Positions 44,487 to 56,904 of a stretch of DNA of 64,000 nucleotides are shown here, piece by piece (position 1 is the first letter of the stretch; every line of letters begins with the position of its first letter). Below the pieces are notes generated by a model. It searched no databases, had not been told where the DNA came from, and worked only from the letters and a program-made list of their open reading frames with translations. The stretch is from Hyaloperonospora brassicae (Eukaryota; Oomycota; Peronosporomycetes; Peronosporales; Peronosporaceae): assembly GCA_947650285.1 (NCBI GenBank), contig CANTFL010001112.1, positions 1 through 64,000 of the forward strand. The letters run 5' to 3'. Position numbers and translations under genes: made by a program.

Positions 44487-46547
44487 CTACTGAATCACGC
44501 AGTTCTCCTTGTTGCGTCGTCCAGCCAGCGTGTTTTCTCGATCCATCACCATTTTCTGAGTGAGTGTGGCTGTAGACGAGCAACAACGCGTGTTAGCAAG
44601 CGGAACGAGAGGCAGCAGAAACACGAGACGGCACGTACGATTCACGCTGATCATAAACCCGTCGCGTGCAATCGTCTCGAGTGCGCCGTTGGTGTTTTCC
44701 GACGTCTTTGCACTCGTTTCTGCACACATACAAACGTCGCGCCACTCGTCAGACCACGATCGTCCAAACCCCATCGATCGCACTTCGTCGCACACGCACC
44801 AATGAATCGACAACCGTACTGACTCGCAGCTGCTTGACCTTCCTCTGATGCCACGACACGGTTCGGCAGATCGATTTTGTTTCCTACAAGCAGCATCGCG
44901 GGCATCTGCGTCGGCGACGAGTACTGACGAATGTTGTTCATCCAGTAGCCAACGTCTGCGGTACACAGTGACAAGCGAGTGAGCATGCATTCGCACGCAG
45001 CGCGGCAAAAGAACGCACACAGTATCCTCCAACGTACTGTCAAAGCTGCGTCTATCGCTAACGTCGTACACGAGCACAATGCCGTTCGCACCCTTGTAAT
45101 ATGCTGCAAGTAGTCAATCCAAACAGCAATCGTCAGCACAACAGGCTCCGTCCCGTGTCGTCTCACTTAACAGCACTGAAACGTACTGGAAGTAATGCGG
45201 TGGAATCGCTCTTGACCTGCAGTATCCCAGATCTGAAGCGTTATCGCTTCATCGGCGACGCTAATGTGTCGAAGCTTAAAGTCGACACTGTAATCCGCAG
45301 TCAAGCAACAGCCACAACAAACAGCAGTGAGCGACTACTGCACAACAAGCACGACAAAGTCGACCACAACACCACAATCCCGTACCCTGCCGTTGCCAGC
45401 ATCGATTCCGAAAACTCGTCGCCAGAGAACACGCGCATCAGACTCGTTTTGCCGACCCCTACAACAAATCATCGACGACCAGTCAACGCCACCCACAAAT
45501 TAGCCACTCTGTCCCATCTCCTCCTCCCACGTCCAGCCTCATCACTAGCGCCATTCTAGACAAGCACGTACCGCTATCGCCCAGCAGCAACAGCTTCAGC
45601 TTGTGCTTCTTCTTCAGCGGCAGAGCTGTCCCTACTGCATCCCCCGCTGCACCACCGTCGAGCGTCGTCGCCGACTTGTCCGCTCCAGCACCAGCGTGGG
45701 ACTCGACACTGCGCTCGCTCTCGAGCGCCGCTGCAGCTGCCGCTGCTGTTGCACTCGCTGTGGCTGCAGCAGCAGCGGCCACCGCAGCTGCAGCCGCTGC
45801 TCCTTCGTCCATCGCCCCCGCTGTACCCAGTAACCGCGTCGTGCCCTTCATCATTTTGCTGCGAAAGAGCGAGGCCCGGACCGCCAGCGACCGCCGCGCC
45901 GACAGCTTCTCGGCCTTGAGCTTGCAGTCCTCTTCCTCCTCCATCTTCTTCTCCTCGAGCTCTTCTTCCGTGAGCGCCTCGCGCTTTGCGGCGCGGAGCG
46001 TCGCCGACGCCATCGACGGCGTCGCACTGCTCTCGACCGACAGCTGCAGTCCCTCCGACAGCGCGTCGAGCGCCGCGGCCGACAACGCGCCCGTGGGCTG
46101 CACCACGCGCACCTTTTTCTGGCCGCTCAAGTGGCTGCGGCCGCTCTGCAACTGCGACACGTCGACCGGCGCCGAGCCGGCCAAGTAGATCTTTGACAGC
46201 GACGCTGCGCGCTTTGCCGCGCATTGGGAGGCGCCAGTCGGCGGTACGAGCGCAGCAGTAGCGGCCGATGTGTAGTCAATGGCCGAGACGCTGTGCGGCG
46301 GCTCGAGCGCGGAAAACGAGCAGCTCCGGGCGCGAGTGGATGTTGCGCGAAGGTGGTTCGAGTCGCGCCAAGTGTCCGTGTCGGCTGCGAGGATCGAGCG
46401 GCTGCGCGAGCGCCCGCGGGTTTCGACAAAGCGCTCCATCTCGTGCTCCCACAGGTGCTGCGCGTGGTCGCTGCTGCTGCTGGCGGCGGCGGCGGCGTCG
46501 AGCGGCTGCATACAGTCGGGCGCGGGACGGGCCGTCACGAGGCTCAT
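44487..46547 (-). CDS. Rab-type GTPase with long N-terminal extension
   Basis: Seven exons: 46547-45572, 45458-45386, 45287-45187, 45103-45038, 44955-44800, 44719-44660, 44569-44487; about 504 residues. Introns are 80-113 bp. All but the last have GT..AG ends and matching phases; the last donor reads GG on the frame-correct boundary, so that junction is uncertain. The GTPase fold starts near residue 317: GDSGVGKTS (G1), WDTAGQERF (G3), VGNKIDLPN (G4), ETSAK (G5), with the Rab-like [16 protein letters not shown]. The protein ends CVIQ, a CAAX-like prenylation signal and not the usual double Cys. The ~315-residue N-terminal extension has a Ser-rich part, an acidic coiled coil ([13 protein letters not shown]) and an Ala tract. 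It should act in vesicle traffic; partners are unknown. Confidence 0.82.
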
Positions 46548-46765
46548 GCACGACGTATACGGACCGTTTCGCCTCTACGTACAAGTGGCAGCACACGAGG
46601 GGCGAACGGAGAGCGAGCGGGTGAGTGGGTGGGTGGGTCGCTCGTCTATTTTTAGCTTGTGAGTCTGCCTGGGAGTGAATGTATGTCTGTTTGTACTGTA
46701 TGTGTGTATGTGTCTGTCTGTCTATCTGTGTGTGTATGTGTGTGTGTCTGTCTGTGTCTGTGTGG

Positions 46766-46920
<155 letters not shown>

Positions 46921-47209
46921 GAGACCCGAGAGACGGCGGACAATGGCCGTTTAGGATGGGCGCAAGGATATGCGCGAATGAGCGTCGAGACGGGTGCGGG
47001 TTTCTCGCCAATGAGCGCGTCGATCCGGCGCACTCGCAGACAGAAAAGGACCGTCGCGGCGATTCCACCCAGTGTGAGTAATCGGCGGACAGCGCGAGCA
47101 GGTGGCATAGAAGCAAGCGCTTGTCCAACGCGGCGATCTGCTACGGCGGACTTGGCAGAAAGACAGCGCGCGAAAGCGCGAACTTGAATGGATTGATAGC
47201 AAGTGAGAA

Positions 47210-47510
47210 CCAATGGATCGATCGATCGAACGATCGAACGGGTAGGCATCTATGCATCGATCCCCATCCGTTCAAAGCACAGTACCGAGGACCTCTGCCT
47301 GAAAACTGCTTGGCAAGAAGAGCGCTCTCGAGGTTGTTGCTGTCTCTAGGCAGCTTTTGCGAACAACGAGAACAGACGTGTATGCATTTCGGTATGTAAC
47401 TGGTTGTGTCTGTAAAAGGATGAACAAATGGATGTATCGAGGAGTGTGGATGGATGAATGAATGGATGGATGGATGGAAGAGTGAATGAATGGATGAATG
47501 GATGAACGTC
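47210..47510. other. GATC and GGAT simple repeats
   Basis: 47217-47240 is GATC/GAAC-rich, and 47440-47505 is a (GGAT/GAAT)n array. No gene is seen. Confidence 0.7.
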
Positions 47511-47790
47511 ACCTCCGAGTCGTCATCAGCACAGCGGGGTTGAACTCGCGCCGGATTGGGGCCGTGTCGACACCTGGTGCCTCGCTCGAGTGACGGACGG
47601 GTAACATCAACGACGCGACGACGACGATTGATGCCGTACGGTCGGGCAGTAATGGCGTTTCGAACCTGATGGTCGCGAGGGTGGGACCATTACAGCCCGT
47701 GGTTACCAACGCGAGGCTGTCGTCGCCGGCCACCATCTTCCGCCCGCGTGACTGCCTCGTTTTCTCCCTCGGCTCTTTGTCGTTGCGCAC
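47509..47790 (-). CDS. Unassigned ORF of 93 codons
   Basis: The frame reads DDSLALVTTGCNGPTLATIR and SIVVVASLMLPVRHSSEAPG and ends in TTRR. It has globular texture and good codon use, and may be an exon of a spliced gene whose other exons I could not place. No family was recognised. Confidence 0.25.
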   Translation of the reverse strand: MRNDKEPREKTRQSRGRKMVAGDDSLALVTTGCNGPTLATIRFETPLLPDRTASIVVVASLMLPVRHSSEAPGVDTAPIRREFNPAVLMTTRR

Positions 47791-48059
47791 GCGTGTGCGT
47801 GTTTGGCGCTAGCGCTGTACGAAGCCGTTTCGATACAAGAAGATACAAAACACGAGAACAAAATGCCATCGTGTTGTGGCACGTGCCGTCTCAGCGCCAG
47901 TGTCGGGGCAAGAGCGTTGTTTCTTGACACGTCGTTGCAAGCAGCTGAGCTGCATGTCGATAAGCACAGGAAACAAAGCAGCGCACAGTCAGTGCACATG
48001 ATGCGGCTGGCGATTTGACAGCCATGTTATGTGACACGAGTGGGGCGACGACGGGGCTG

Positions 48060-49180
48060 ACGCCAAGTTGAAGGCGAGACGGACTGGTCCTTCTTACGGG
48101 CTCGAGCGGCCTCGTTGCTCCGTTCCGAGCACTTTACAGGCTCTTGTGTCTACTTGCACCTTCTCGACGACGCTGTTTCACTGTGCGGTCAACTGGCTGC
48201 TCTGCTTACTCAACTGATGGACGACGACCGCTCGAACTGGGTCAAGACGACTTTGCTTCCTCAATTGATGCACCACGTACATGCGGCTTTCGCTCATTGC
48301 GTCGTCACGAAGTGGTCTCAACAGTGACGCATCGACTGTAGCACCAATGTCTGGACCGTGGGCTTGTTCGGACGAAAGCGCCGCTCGAGATACCACTACC
48401 AACTGATCCTGTCGGCAAACTATGGGTGTCTAGCTGCTCTTCTGCCGTATGTGAGCCCCAAGTGCTGCATGTCTTTAGCTGCGTACAGCTTTGTGTCAGT
48501 ACCAGACTTGAAATGGTCGGAAGCCGATGTCCAGTCGAGAGAAAAAATAGCTTTGGCGTAGTCTCAAGCAGCGAAGACGGTAGACGGACCAAAGATGATG
48601 TGATCCGGATCACAAGTCTGTGCGTTCTGTTCCGTAAACAGTATCCGTGAAAGTAGACAGCGCGAGATACGAGGGATGTAGTAGTTGTAGTAGCTGTCGC
48701 CAACACTGAGTGTGTGCTGTCCTGTTTCCAGCTCCACAACGACACTGATCCCGTGCACGGCGTTTCATATCCCACCAGCAATGCAGCTCACGTAAAGCCT
48801 GCGGTCTGCCATCTTCCACATACGCCAATCTGCCGTAACGCACGCGCGCTCGTTCTGGTTTGGCACTGGTAGCTGGAAAAGGAGCAGCGAATGCACTGCC
48901 ACACGTCGTGGGCCGATCATACATCCGTTTTGCAGACACTGAGCTACTTGCAGTAGCCGGTGCTCGATGTTTGCCCCCGGTCGACTTCTTGACCGCTAAT
49001 CCATTGCAGCGCGTCCGCCAGTTCCCAGTCATTCATCAAGGGCAGATCGACGGCTCGTGTACAAAAGGGCCGTCTACCTCGAGCCGCCCTTGCACTCGGC
49101 TCTTGCCGACAAGCGTCGAAGTGATACGAGACGCTGCGCGCATGGCTGGGCCGTTTGCGCGAGAGATGGTGTAGTTGAAG
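48060..49180 (+). pseudogene. Possible decayed coding region
   Basis: Plus-strand pieces such as LHLLDDAVSLCGQLAALLTQ, WVKTTLLPQLMHHVHAAFAH and ALVAGKGAANALPHVVGRSY have protein-like texture but sit in different frames with stops. They cannot be joined by clear introns. No family was recognised. Confidence 0.25.
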
Positions 49181-50572
49181 CAGCAGCTGGACGCTTTGAG
49201 CAATGAGGCTCCCTGTAGAGGTGACATGGGTTGCATATTGTTGTTTGCCGGCTCGATCAGGTACGAGCAATGCCGGATCGTCAAGAGCCTTTCGAGACGA
49301 CATTGCTTTTTGTCATGGACATGGTCTCCACTGACCTCACATGATTGCACTTGCCTCGCGCTGCTCCAGGTACGCATCCGAAACTTCGTCTAGCTGTCAA
49401 TCATGAGGCTGTGGGCTATTCTTTGCATAGCTGTGGTCTGCACGATGCAGCCTTCGGTTGCGAGCTAACGGCGTACCTTGCGAAAACTATGGACACAGTG
49501 TCGTAACTGAGCCATAATGCCACCATACCAGAGTCTCTCTACTGACGTCAATCAGACGCACATATCTGCGCGTGTAGATGCTGATCACTGTCACCTGTTC
49601 GCCAAAGCGTCGCCGACAATGCAAACATGCAGTTGAGCTTCCCGAGGTCACTTCTCTGCTCACGTGCAGGAAGCCGAGAGCATGCACGAGAAAACGTTGT
49701 TACGTACGTGGAGCGGAACATCAGTGGTCAGAGTCAGCTCGAGAGTATACGGCAATTCCTTTGCTTTCGATGCGATGTCGCCACAGTGCATGTGAACGTC
49801 GCTTTAGTCCGCGCTCTTCTAAGTCAGTCGTGCTTCGTCACCTATAGCATCTATGATGCGAACGGATCGTATGGCTGGTCTGCCATTGCTGTGAACGGTG
49901 AGTCCAGCGAAGACACTTTGAAGCGAGTAGCGTGCATGGAACATGTAGGTAGAGGCAGTTACGATCGCACTGTCAACGTCTGTATGCTAAACTGACAAAT
50001 ACGTCACGGCCGAGCTGCGACTCACGTAACAAAAAGCCCTGTGGTGCTGCTGTACCGTTGTCGGCAGCCGACTGGTCCTTGACACACGGGGAAGAACAGA
50101 CGAAGCTCAGCTCTCCATGTTGACAAAGAGAATCGAACGTCTGGACACGAGAGCGATGGAAACAAAACCGCTGGACGTACATGTGCCATGTCGCTTCAGC
50201 CATTATGAGTCTTACTGGTCTGATGCCACTCGTTGCAAAGCCCCACGGGGACGCTATGCAACACGTTATGCTGTAGCTTAGCAGTGAAATACAGGACACG
50301 CCAGCAAAGCGTTTCGGAACTGGTGGCATAAAAAGCAGCAGCACGAAAAAGAAAGTCAAAAGACCGTAGTTGTCCCAGCAAATCGCAGCATAAAAAGCAG
50401 CAGCAGCAGCCGCCTGCCATGCCAGCCCGCGCATCCCGTAAATTACGCGTCTCGAGGTTTTTCTCGCGCACGAAAAGCAGGAAAAAAAAACACTCGCCGC
50501 TTCGAATAGAGCGCCTCTATTTCGTCCACGACCCCCAACCCAACTCCACATTTTCGACCCAATCGGCCGCCC
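49181..50572. other. No supported gene; SKIP promoter at the right end
   Basis: Short frames only. 50330-50410 has AAAAGCAGCAGC repeats. The last ~100 bp before 50573 are C-rich and form the leader of the SKIP gene. Confidence 0.45.
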
Positions 50573-53050
50573 ATGAGCGCGTTGTTCCCAGCGCCCGTGC
50601 GCCCGTACGCGACGTTTTCCGACGCCGCTGCGGCGTCCACACCTGCGTCCGCGCCATCCCCCCACCCCCCTGCGCCGTCGATCCCACGCTACCCGCTGCG
50701 GGTAGCCAGTCGCTTCGTCCCGCGGCGCCCGAGCGACTTTGGCGACGGCGGGGCGTACCCCGAGCTCCATGTGGCCCAATTCCCGTTAGAAATGGGTACA
50801 ACTCGACCCGGGCGGTCGGCCCTTGCTTTCAATACAGGCACCCTCGCTCTAAGCGTCCACGGCGACGACGGGCGCGTAAACTACGACGCCATTGTGACGC
50901 ACCGGCGCGCACACAAAGTGTACACCAACTTTAGTGCCCTCGTCGAAAAGCGCTCGGCCGGACCCCATGCGCGGCCGTCGCCCGACGAAGAAGCGGCCGC
51001 GGCCGTCCGCACGCGCGACGCGCTCCACGCGCACGTGCAGCAGCAGCAGCAGAGCGCTCTGCCGACGGGTGTCGCGCGCCAGCGACCGGCGCAGTACATT
51101 CGGTACACCCCACACGACCAGTCGCGAGGAGCTATTGAGTCGAAAGCTGAGTCGAAAGCTGCGGAGTCGGATACTGGCGGACTGAAGCAGCGGATTGTCC
51201 GGATAACGGACGTGGCGAAAGACCCCATGGAGCCGCCCAAGTTCCGGCACACGAAGGCAGTGCGGGGGCCGCCGTCGCCGCCAGTGCCGGTGCTGCACTC
51301 GCCGCCGCGGAAGCTGACGGTCGCGGACCAGCAGTCGTGGAAGATCCCGCCGTGCATTTCGAACTGGAAGAACGCAAAGGGGTTTACGATTGCACTGGAC
51401 AAGCGGCTCGCGGCCGACGGCCGCGGGCTGCAGCAGGTGACTGTGAACGACCAGTTTGCCAGTCTGTCGGAGGCGCTGGCGATCGCCGAGCGCAAAGCGC
51501 GGGAAGAAGTGAACATGCGCGCGCAAGTGCACAAGAAGCTCGCGATGAAGCAGAAGGAGCACAAGGAGAGCGAGTTGCGTGCGCTTGCGTCCAAGGCTCG
51601 GATGGAGCGGGCAGGGCCTCGAGGGGGAGGTGCAGGCTACGACAGGGACGACGAGGAAGGTCGGTCGAGTCGACGTGGACGTGGACGCTCGATGACCGGC
51701 GAGAAGGCGTTGGCGCACTTGCCGAGTGATGACGACGAAGGTGAGAGCGACGAGAAGGCTCGTCGCGAACGGGATCGTATCCGTCGCGAGCGCAAGAAAG
51801 AGCGCGAGCGCGAAATGCGCCTGGAGAAGTTGGGCAAGAAGGGCAAATTGGCGCGGGATGAAGACCGAGACGTGTCGGAGAAGATTGCGCTGGGTCAGCT
51901 CCAAGGTGGCGGCCGGGCTGGCGGCAGCGATGGCATGTTTGACGCGCGGCTGTTTAATCAGTCGCAGGGCATTAGTTCTGGCTTTGGCCAAGAGGACGAG
52001 TACAGTGTCTACTCGAAGCCGATGGTGGATCGCGGCAAAGCCAGTGTGTATCGCCCGAAGGATGTTGATGGTGTATTTGACGCTGATAAGGAGTACGACG
52101 AGCTAAAGGGCGGTCATGCAAAGCGTTTCAAGGCTGACAAACAGTTTCGAGGTACCGAAGCCGTGGCGCGAGGTGGAGCTCGAGATGGCCCGGTGCAGTT
52201 TTCGTACGACGATGCCAAAGCCGAAGAGAGCGACGACGCTGACAAGGCTTGTGCTCCGGCTGCTGGTCTGGACGATGCGCGGCGGTCACCACCAGGCCCT
52301 CCGCAGCAGTCTGAGAACAAGGCTCGCTCTCCGTCGAAATCGCCTCCACGGTCACAGCCACGTCAACGTGTTTCTCGGCCCCGCTCGCGGAGCCACAGCC
52401 GCTCTTCATCTCGCTCGTCAAGAGGTCGTGCACGCTCGCCGTCCAGTTCACCACCACGTTCCAGAGGGCGTCCACGCTCGCCGCCCGGCTCGGTAGCACG
52501 GTCAACAAGGCGTCCACGCTCGCCGTCCGGCTCGCCACCACGTACGAGAGGGCGTCCACGCTCGCCGTCCGGCTCGCCACCACGTTCGAGAGGGCGTCCA
52601 CGCTCGCCGTCCGGCTCGCCACCACGTTCGAGAGGGCGTCCACGCTCGTCTCCTGGCTCGCCGCCGCAACCGCGTGGACGTGGTCGATCCCCATCACCAT
52701 TGCGGCGGAGGAGTCGCGATCGTTCGGCAGCTCGCGGACGTAAGCACTCACTTTCGGCATCTCATGGACGAAAGCGCTCACTTTCACGATCTCCTTCGAT
52801 ATCGCGGGCACGTGGTCGCCCTCGTGCCCGCTCGCGATCTCCATCGTATCCGCGTGGCCGTAGTGGTCGTCGACGCTCACCGTCCTACTCTCGATCCCGC
52901 AGCAGGGGCAGCAACCGCAAGCGCCGCCGACGTTCTTCTAGCAAGGACAGCGAAGATGATCCGTACGGACTTGACCAGTTCCTGACCGATGCGCGGACGG
53001 GCACCGGCAATGAGCGCCGCTCGCGTGGTCGAGACCGTCATCGTCGCTAG
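50573..53050 (+). CDS. SNW1: SNW/SKIP splicing factor with inserted RS domain
   Basis: Intronless, 825 residues. N-terminal FGDGGAYPELHVAQFP and RGAIESKAES-type steps lead to the SNW domain: PPCISNWKNAKGFTIALDKR (S-N-W at 263-265), LAADGRGL and FASLSEALAIAERKAREEV. A charged helical region follows (RIRRERKKEREREMRLEKLG), then GLFNQS-like and DEYSVYSKP steps usual in SKIP. Residues ~583-795 are an Arg/Ser domain with five 14-residue repeats (RPRSPSGSPPRSRG). The conserved SKIP tail DPYGLDQFLTDAR comes only after it. SKIP/Prp45 is a core spliceosome component at the catalytic steps and a transcription coregulator. Typical homologues are about 530-610 residues, so the RS part explains the extra length. 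It acts in the nucleus. Confidence 0.92.
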   Translation: MSALFPAPVRPYATFSDAAAASTPASAPSPHPPAPSIPRYPLRVASRFVPRRPSDFGDGGAYPELHVAQFPLEMGTTRPGRSALAFNTGTLALSVHGDDGRVNYDAIVTHRRAHKVYTNFSALVEKRSAGPHARPSPDEEAAAAVRTRDALHAHVQQQQQSALPTGVARQRPAQYIRYTPHDQSRGAIESKAESKAAESDTGGLKQRIVRITDVAKDPMEPPKFRHTKAVRGPPSPPVPVLHSPPRKLTVADQQSWKIPPCISNWKNAKGFTIALDKRLAADGRGLQQVTVNDQFASLSEALAIAERKAREEVNMRAQVHKKLAMKQKEHKESELRALASKARMERAGPRGGGAGYDRDDEEGRSSRRGRGRSMTGEKALAHLPSDDDEGESDEKARRERDRIRRERKKEREREMRLEKLGKKGKLARDEDRDVSEKIALGQLQGGGRAGGSDGMFDARLFNQSQGISSGFGQEDEYSVYSKPMVDRGKASVYRPKDVDGVFDADKEYDELKGGHAKRFKADKQFRGTEAVARGGARDGPVQFSYDDAKAEESDDADKACAPAAGLDDARRSPPGPPQQSENKARSPSKSPPRSQPRQRVSRPRSRSHSRSSSRSSRGRARSPSSSPPRSRGRPRSPPGSVARSTRRPRSPSGSPPRTRGRPRSPSGSPPRSRGRPRSPSGSPPRSRGRPRSSPGSPPQPRGRGRSPSPLRRRSRDRSAARGRKHSLSASHGRKRSLSRSPSISRARGRPRARSRSPSYPRGRSGRRRSPSYSRSRSRGSNRKRRRRSSSKDSEDDPYGLDQFLTDARTGTGNERRSRGRDRHRR
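52469..52678 (+). repeat. 42-bp tandem repeat coding for RS units
   Basis: Five copies of a 42-bp unit starting GCGTCCACGCTCGCCGTCCG; the middle copies are nearly identical, the outer ones diverged. All keep the reading frame (14 codons), which suggests in-frame expansion. Confidence 0.85.
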
Positions 53051-55189
53051 TCGAGCTACGTCGTCGTCTTAGCGTGGGTCAATGCTGTCGAGGGGAGTGA
53101 TGCAGCGCATGTATTGGAAGGTGAGGCCTGTGACAATGTACTGCCATGCACGTTTGCTGTAGGATGTGGCTGTGATGGTGATGAGCGGGATGAATAACAG
53201 CATGAATGTGATGACTGCTATGTCAGGCTTTTTCTCTGCACATGTGCGAGCAAGCTAAGCCAAGAGAGCCTGTCGACGAGAGCCGCTTTGCTGTGCCGAT
53301 ACCAGAGCACGAAACTATAGCGGTCGACTCACGAAGCTCAGGCCGGAGCAAAACAGAGTTAAACAGCTAATGGTAGTAGTGCGACTACCAGTTTGATGCG
53401 CCAACAGAGGCATACGATTTTGTGCGATCAGAATTGCGCGAGTGTCAAGTGTCCATCCACACTTTGGAGATGGCGCTACCGACGCTTCTGTGGATGCAAT
53501 GAGTCAAAGCTGAAAAGCGCAAGTCATACGTGCGCTACGACGTTGTCACGAGAGCCATTAGGTACGCTGCGCTTTCCGGATTAGAGCCAAGACACAGTTG
53601 TTTGTGTCGTCAATGTGTGTGATGCAATAACCGCTTTGCTGAACTGAGTTTGTTCGTCAGGGATGATTGCAGCCAAAGGAAGTGGTTGCTGCTCTCTATT
53701 GCTTATGAGATGTCCAAATGCTGTCGTTAGTTGACGCATTGGGTCACTTCCTGATTACGGAACATGCTTATGTTTGTATGAGCTACTGACGCAGCTCCCC
53801 AGCGGCTTTGTGCTGGTCAAATATAACGGCAAGCGAAGTATCTATCACCAAACTGAATGTCGGTTCTGGACAGAGTCACAATGACTGCGTGGAAAAAGAG
53901 GGACGTCGAGGATAGAACGCGGTTGTGTGGTGGAAGTGATTGACATGACTCGAGATCGCTTCGAGCGGCAGAAAAGGCTACGGATCAACGAGCGAGAACC
54001 GTGCGACGATCGAGAGCCGTTCGGCTACGACTCGAGCCATGTCGATGGGATTGTTTACATGTCGCAGGATATCAGCTAACTGCCTGCTACATGGTGGGTG
54101 CATCTCAAGCGCTCTTCGTTACTACAGCCGTACATGCTGCCATCCAAATGTCGATGCGCGTTGCATATTGCTGCTTTGGCGTATGTTCAAACTGACACCG
54201 CAAGCAGAGGACACGTGGTTCTCTGGAAATGGCCGAGGACAACACATTGACTTTACAGCTGTGATTACTATACAAACAAAATGAAGGTTACAACCGTCTT
54301 ACAGCAGGCGCGTTGCAAGTGAGTAAACTGGTAAGAGCAACGATCATCTGTGGCATTGGCGGCGTAGCCTTAGCTCAAGTCATTGACGCAGAGCTCATTG
54401 TAAATGAGGGCTCACCTCAAAACTTTTGTAGCCGATTTCAGGATCAGACCCAAGCACCTGTTGCTCAAGTACTTTTGTACAGGAAAGGGATGACCACGCT
54501 CCGTAGACGTGTGTGATATAGGTACTGCAATCGGCATTGCTACGCTTTGGCATCTATTTCCTAGCACAGCTGCATACGCTACTTCACCATCATTAGCTGT
54601 ACTGTCCAAGAATGAAACAACTGTCAGACTTACGCTCTCTAATCTGCGGCGCAACGATCTCAAGAGATCAGGGCGGAGTAGCAACACGGCACAAGTAGCT
54701 CACAAGGCACTGTGACCTATCGAGATCGCGCATCTGATCTGCTTTCTTTTACAAGGTGAGAAAAACTCAAGTTTACAGAGTGCTGACGCTGCTGGATTAT
54801 CAGCTGAAATAGGTGCCGCCAGTAACGAGAAGATGCACATGATGAGCACTTTGATACGTCAGGTGTCGCGCGAGATAGAGGGGAAAGAGTTCTTGCGCAA
54901 CATGGACCTTCTAATGCCTACTTTTATGATTTGGACATGTGGCAGTTTAGGCGAAGAGGTTGAAAAGTGTCCCAGACGACTAAGTTGGACATTATAGGTA
55001 GCAACGTCGCTCAAGCGCTGAAGTTTAACATCAATGAAAATATTAACCACAAAAGAGATAGTTAGCAATTTCATATTACGTATATGATCGACCACCTGCC
55101 ATGCCAACAACCTAAAAAACGACGATCGCGTTTCCTATTTAACACGTCAATGGCAATAAAATATGGCCTTATGAGTTCTCAACGATGGA
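53051..55189. other. No supported gene
   Basis: About 2.1 kb downstream of SKIP. Frames up to ~90 codons on both strands show no motif. It ends at the second LINE. Confidence 0.5.
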
Positions 55190-56059
55190 CATGACTAGGG
55201 AAACGGATATAGATGCAACATACACACGTGGTGGTGGTAATGGTAGATGGCGACGAAACGGTGACACCCACCGAGTAGGAAATGGAACGGCTTCACAAGA
55301 GCACCCAAACATGCCACGAAGAATGTGGACTGTACGATCGTGCTAACATCACACGTAGCTAGAAGACGCGGAAATCGACGCATGACGACCCCACCACTGC
55401 ATTCGGCACGCAATACCTCGACGGTCTGGTCAAGATAGTAAGCTGGAACAGACTCCGTGCGACGGTTGCAACGAAGATGGGCAGCAAATGTGGTATAGAG
55501 CCGGAAACGTGCTGAGTCATCGGGTGGGGTGACGGTGCTCGATTATGATGGCGTTTCGCTGGGCCCACAGCTGGTGCAGTGCAATGGCTCGAAAGACATA
55601 CCAAACCATGCGCAAGGTTTCAGCGTCAAAACCACGGAAGTGTTGATCGGGATGGCGGCCGGGTGAACAATATGCGATTACGACACCGACATGGCAATCA
55701 ACGGGAACCAAGCTTGGCTGACAAATGCCCAAAGTCGTGCCGCTGGCGTACACTTGATGAATAGATGACGCTCCGTATCGACTGCAACTAAGCTGCTGCT
55801 ATATTGGCAACGCATGACGCCCGGCATAGTGCCCTGCAGAAAGTAGAAACGCGACCCAACTGGCAACAGGCGAAAAATGAGTCGAAATTGGAGATCGTGC
55901 AGAACTGGGAGTAAGTTCACAGAGCTGTCACGGTCAAAATTGACAACCGTCGGCACCACATCTGGGTCGGTCGAGTCAAAAACACTTGCGATAGGGTGAA
56001 GACGTCTCTGTGGGGGAATAGCGTCCTTGGTAATAACTCGCAAAGCCGCATTCGGAGAG

Positions 56060-56080
56060 AGAGAGAGAGAGAGAGAGGTA
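56060..56080 (+). repeat. Short (GA)n run
   Basis: An AGAGAG run of about 20 bp inside the second LINE; on the minus strand it reads as Ser-Leu repeats. Confidence 0.8.
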
Positions 56081-56904
56081 AAATCGGGTGCCGTGACAAT
56101 TGTAAACAGAATAATTCGGTTCCTCACTGCGGCTGATACGCGTATAGTCTTAAGCCACGGTAGGAGCGGTAACCTTGCAAAAAAGTGTGCCAATTCATCG
56201 TAAAGGGCTCGCAACCACCTGCGCTGACGAGAAACCGAAAGCGTCACACCAGCCGACTGTAGAAAACGGTCATCAAAGGCGGTGAGTGAGGTGAAACAAT
56301 CAAAAGTAGGCATAAAATCGGCTAAACAGCAAAGGCCGTGCCGTTCTGCAACGGACAACAGATACGGTCGGGAAGGGCCAACTATCTGACCGAATCCGCA
56401 CGGACGGACACCCAAAGACACGAAAAGGAATGAGTCGAGAGGAAGCCAAATGGACTGGACAAGAGGTAGAAATCCCTGATGGTCGCAGGCAAGTCTGCGA
56501 GCATGACCGGCCACGAAGTGACCGACCAAATCTTCCATGACGAACGCCACCTAAGTGAGAAAGATCGCAAATTCACGAAGGACTGAAAGGACATGTTCAG
56601 AAGACCCCACGGACGAACAATATGTCGGGGTGTCAACGCACCAGAATGGAGAACGGCCGCAGGGGTTGACCAATCCAGTGTGGATGATGTCGTCATCGAC
56701 GCCAAGTACTCTTGAGCAATGGAAACGCTCTGTCGTTGTAGAAACACAGCCATCTGAGGTATATGTATCCCACCGTGACACATAGAGAGGTAGCCAAACT
56801 CACGCAAAATGAGACGTAGAGGCGTATCATCGGGATCTGTGCGTCGATAGAGCGCGACATTTTACAGGAGTCGCTGCCACCGTTGGACCGTCGGCGCGGG
56901 CACT

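Noticed and set aside
45483..46547. 354-residue unspliced protein ending in [14 protein letters not shown]
   Set aside because: The last part is intron sequence; splicing after GDSG leads into the rest of the GTPase domain.
50849..51991. 380-codon minus-strand frame across SKIP
   Set aside because: Antisense shadow of the conserved SNW domain; it has no recognisable domain.
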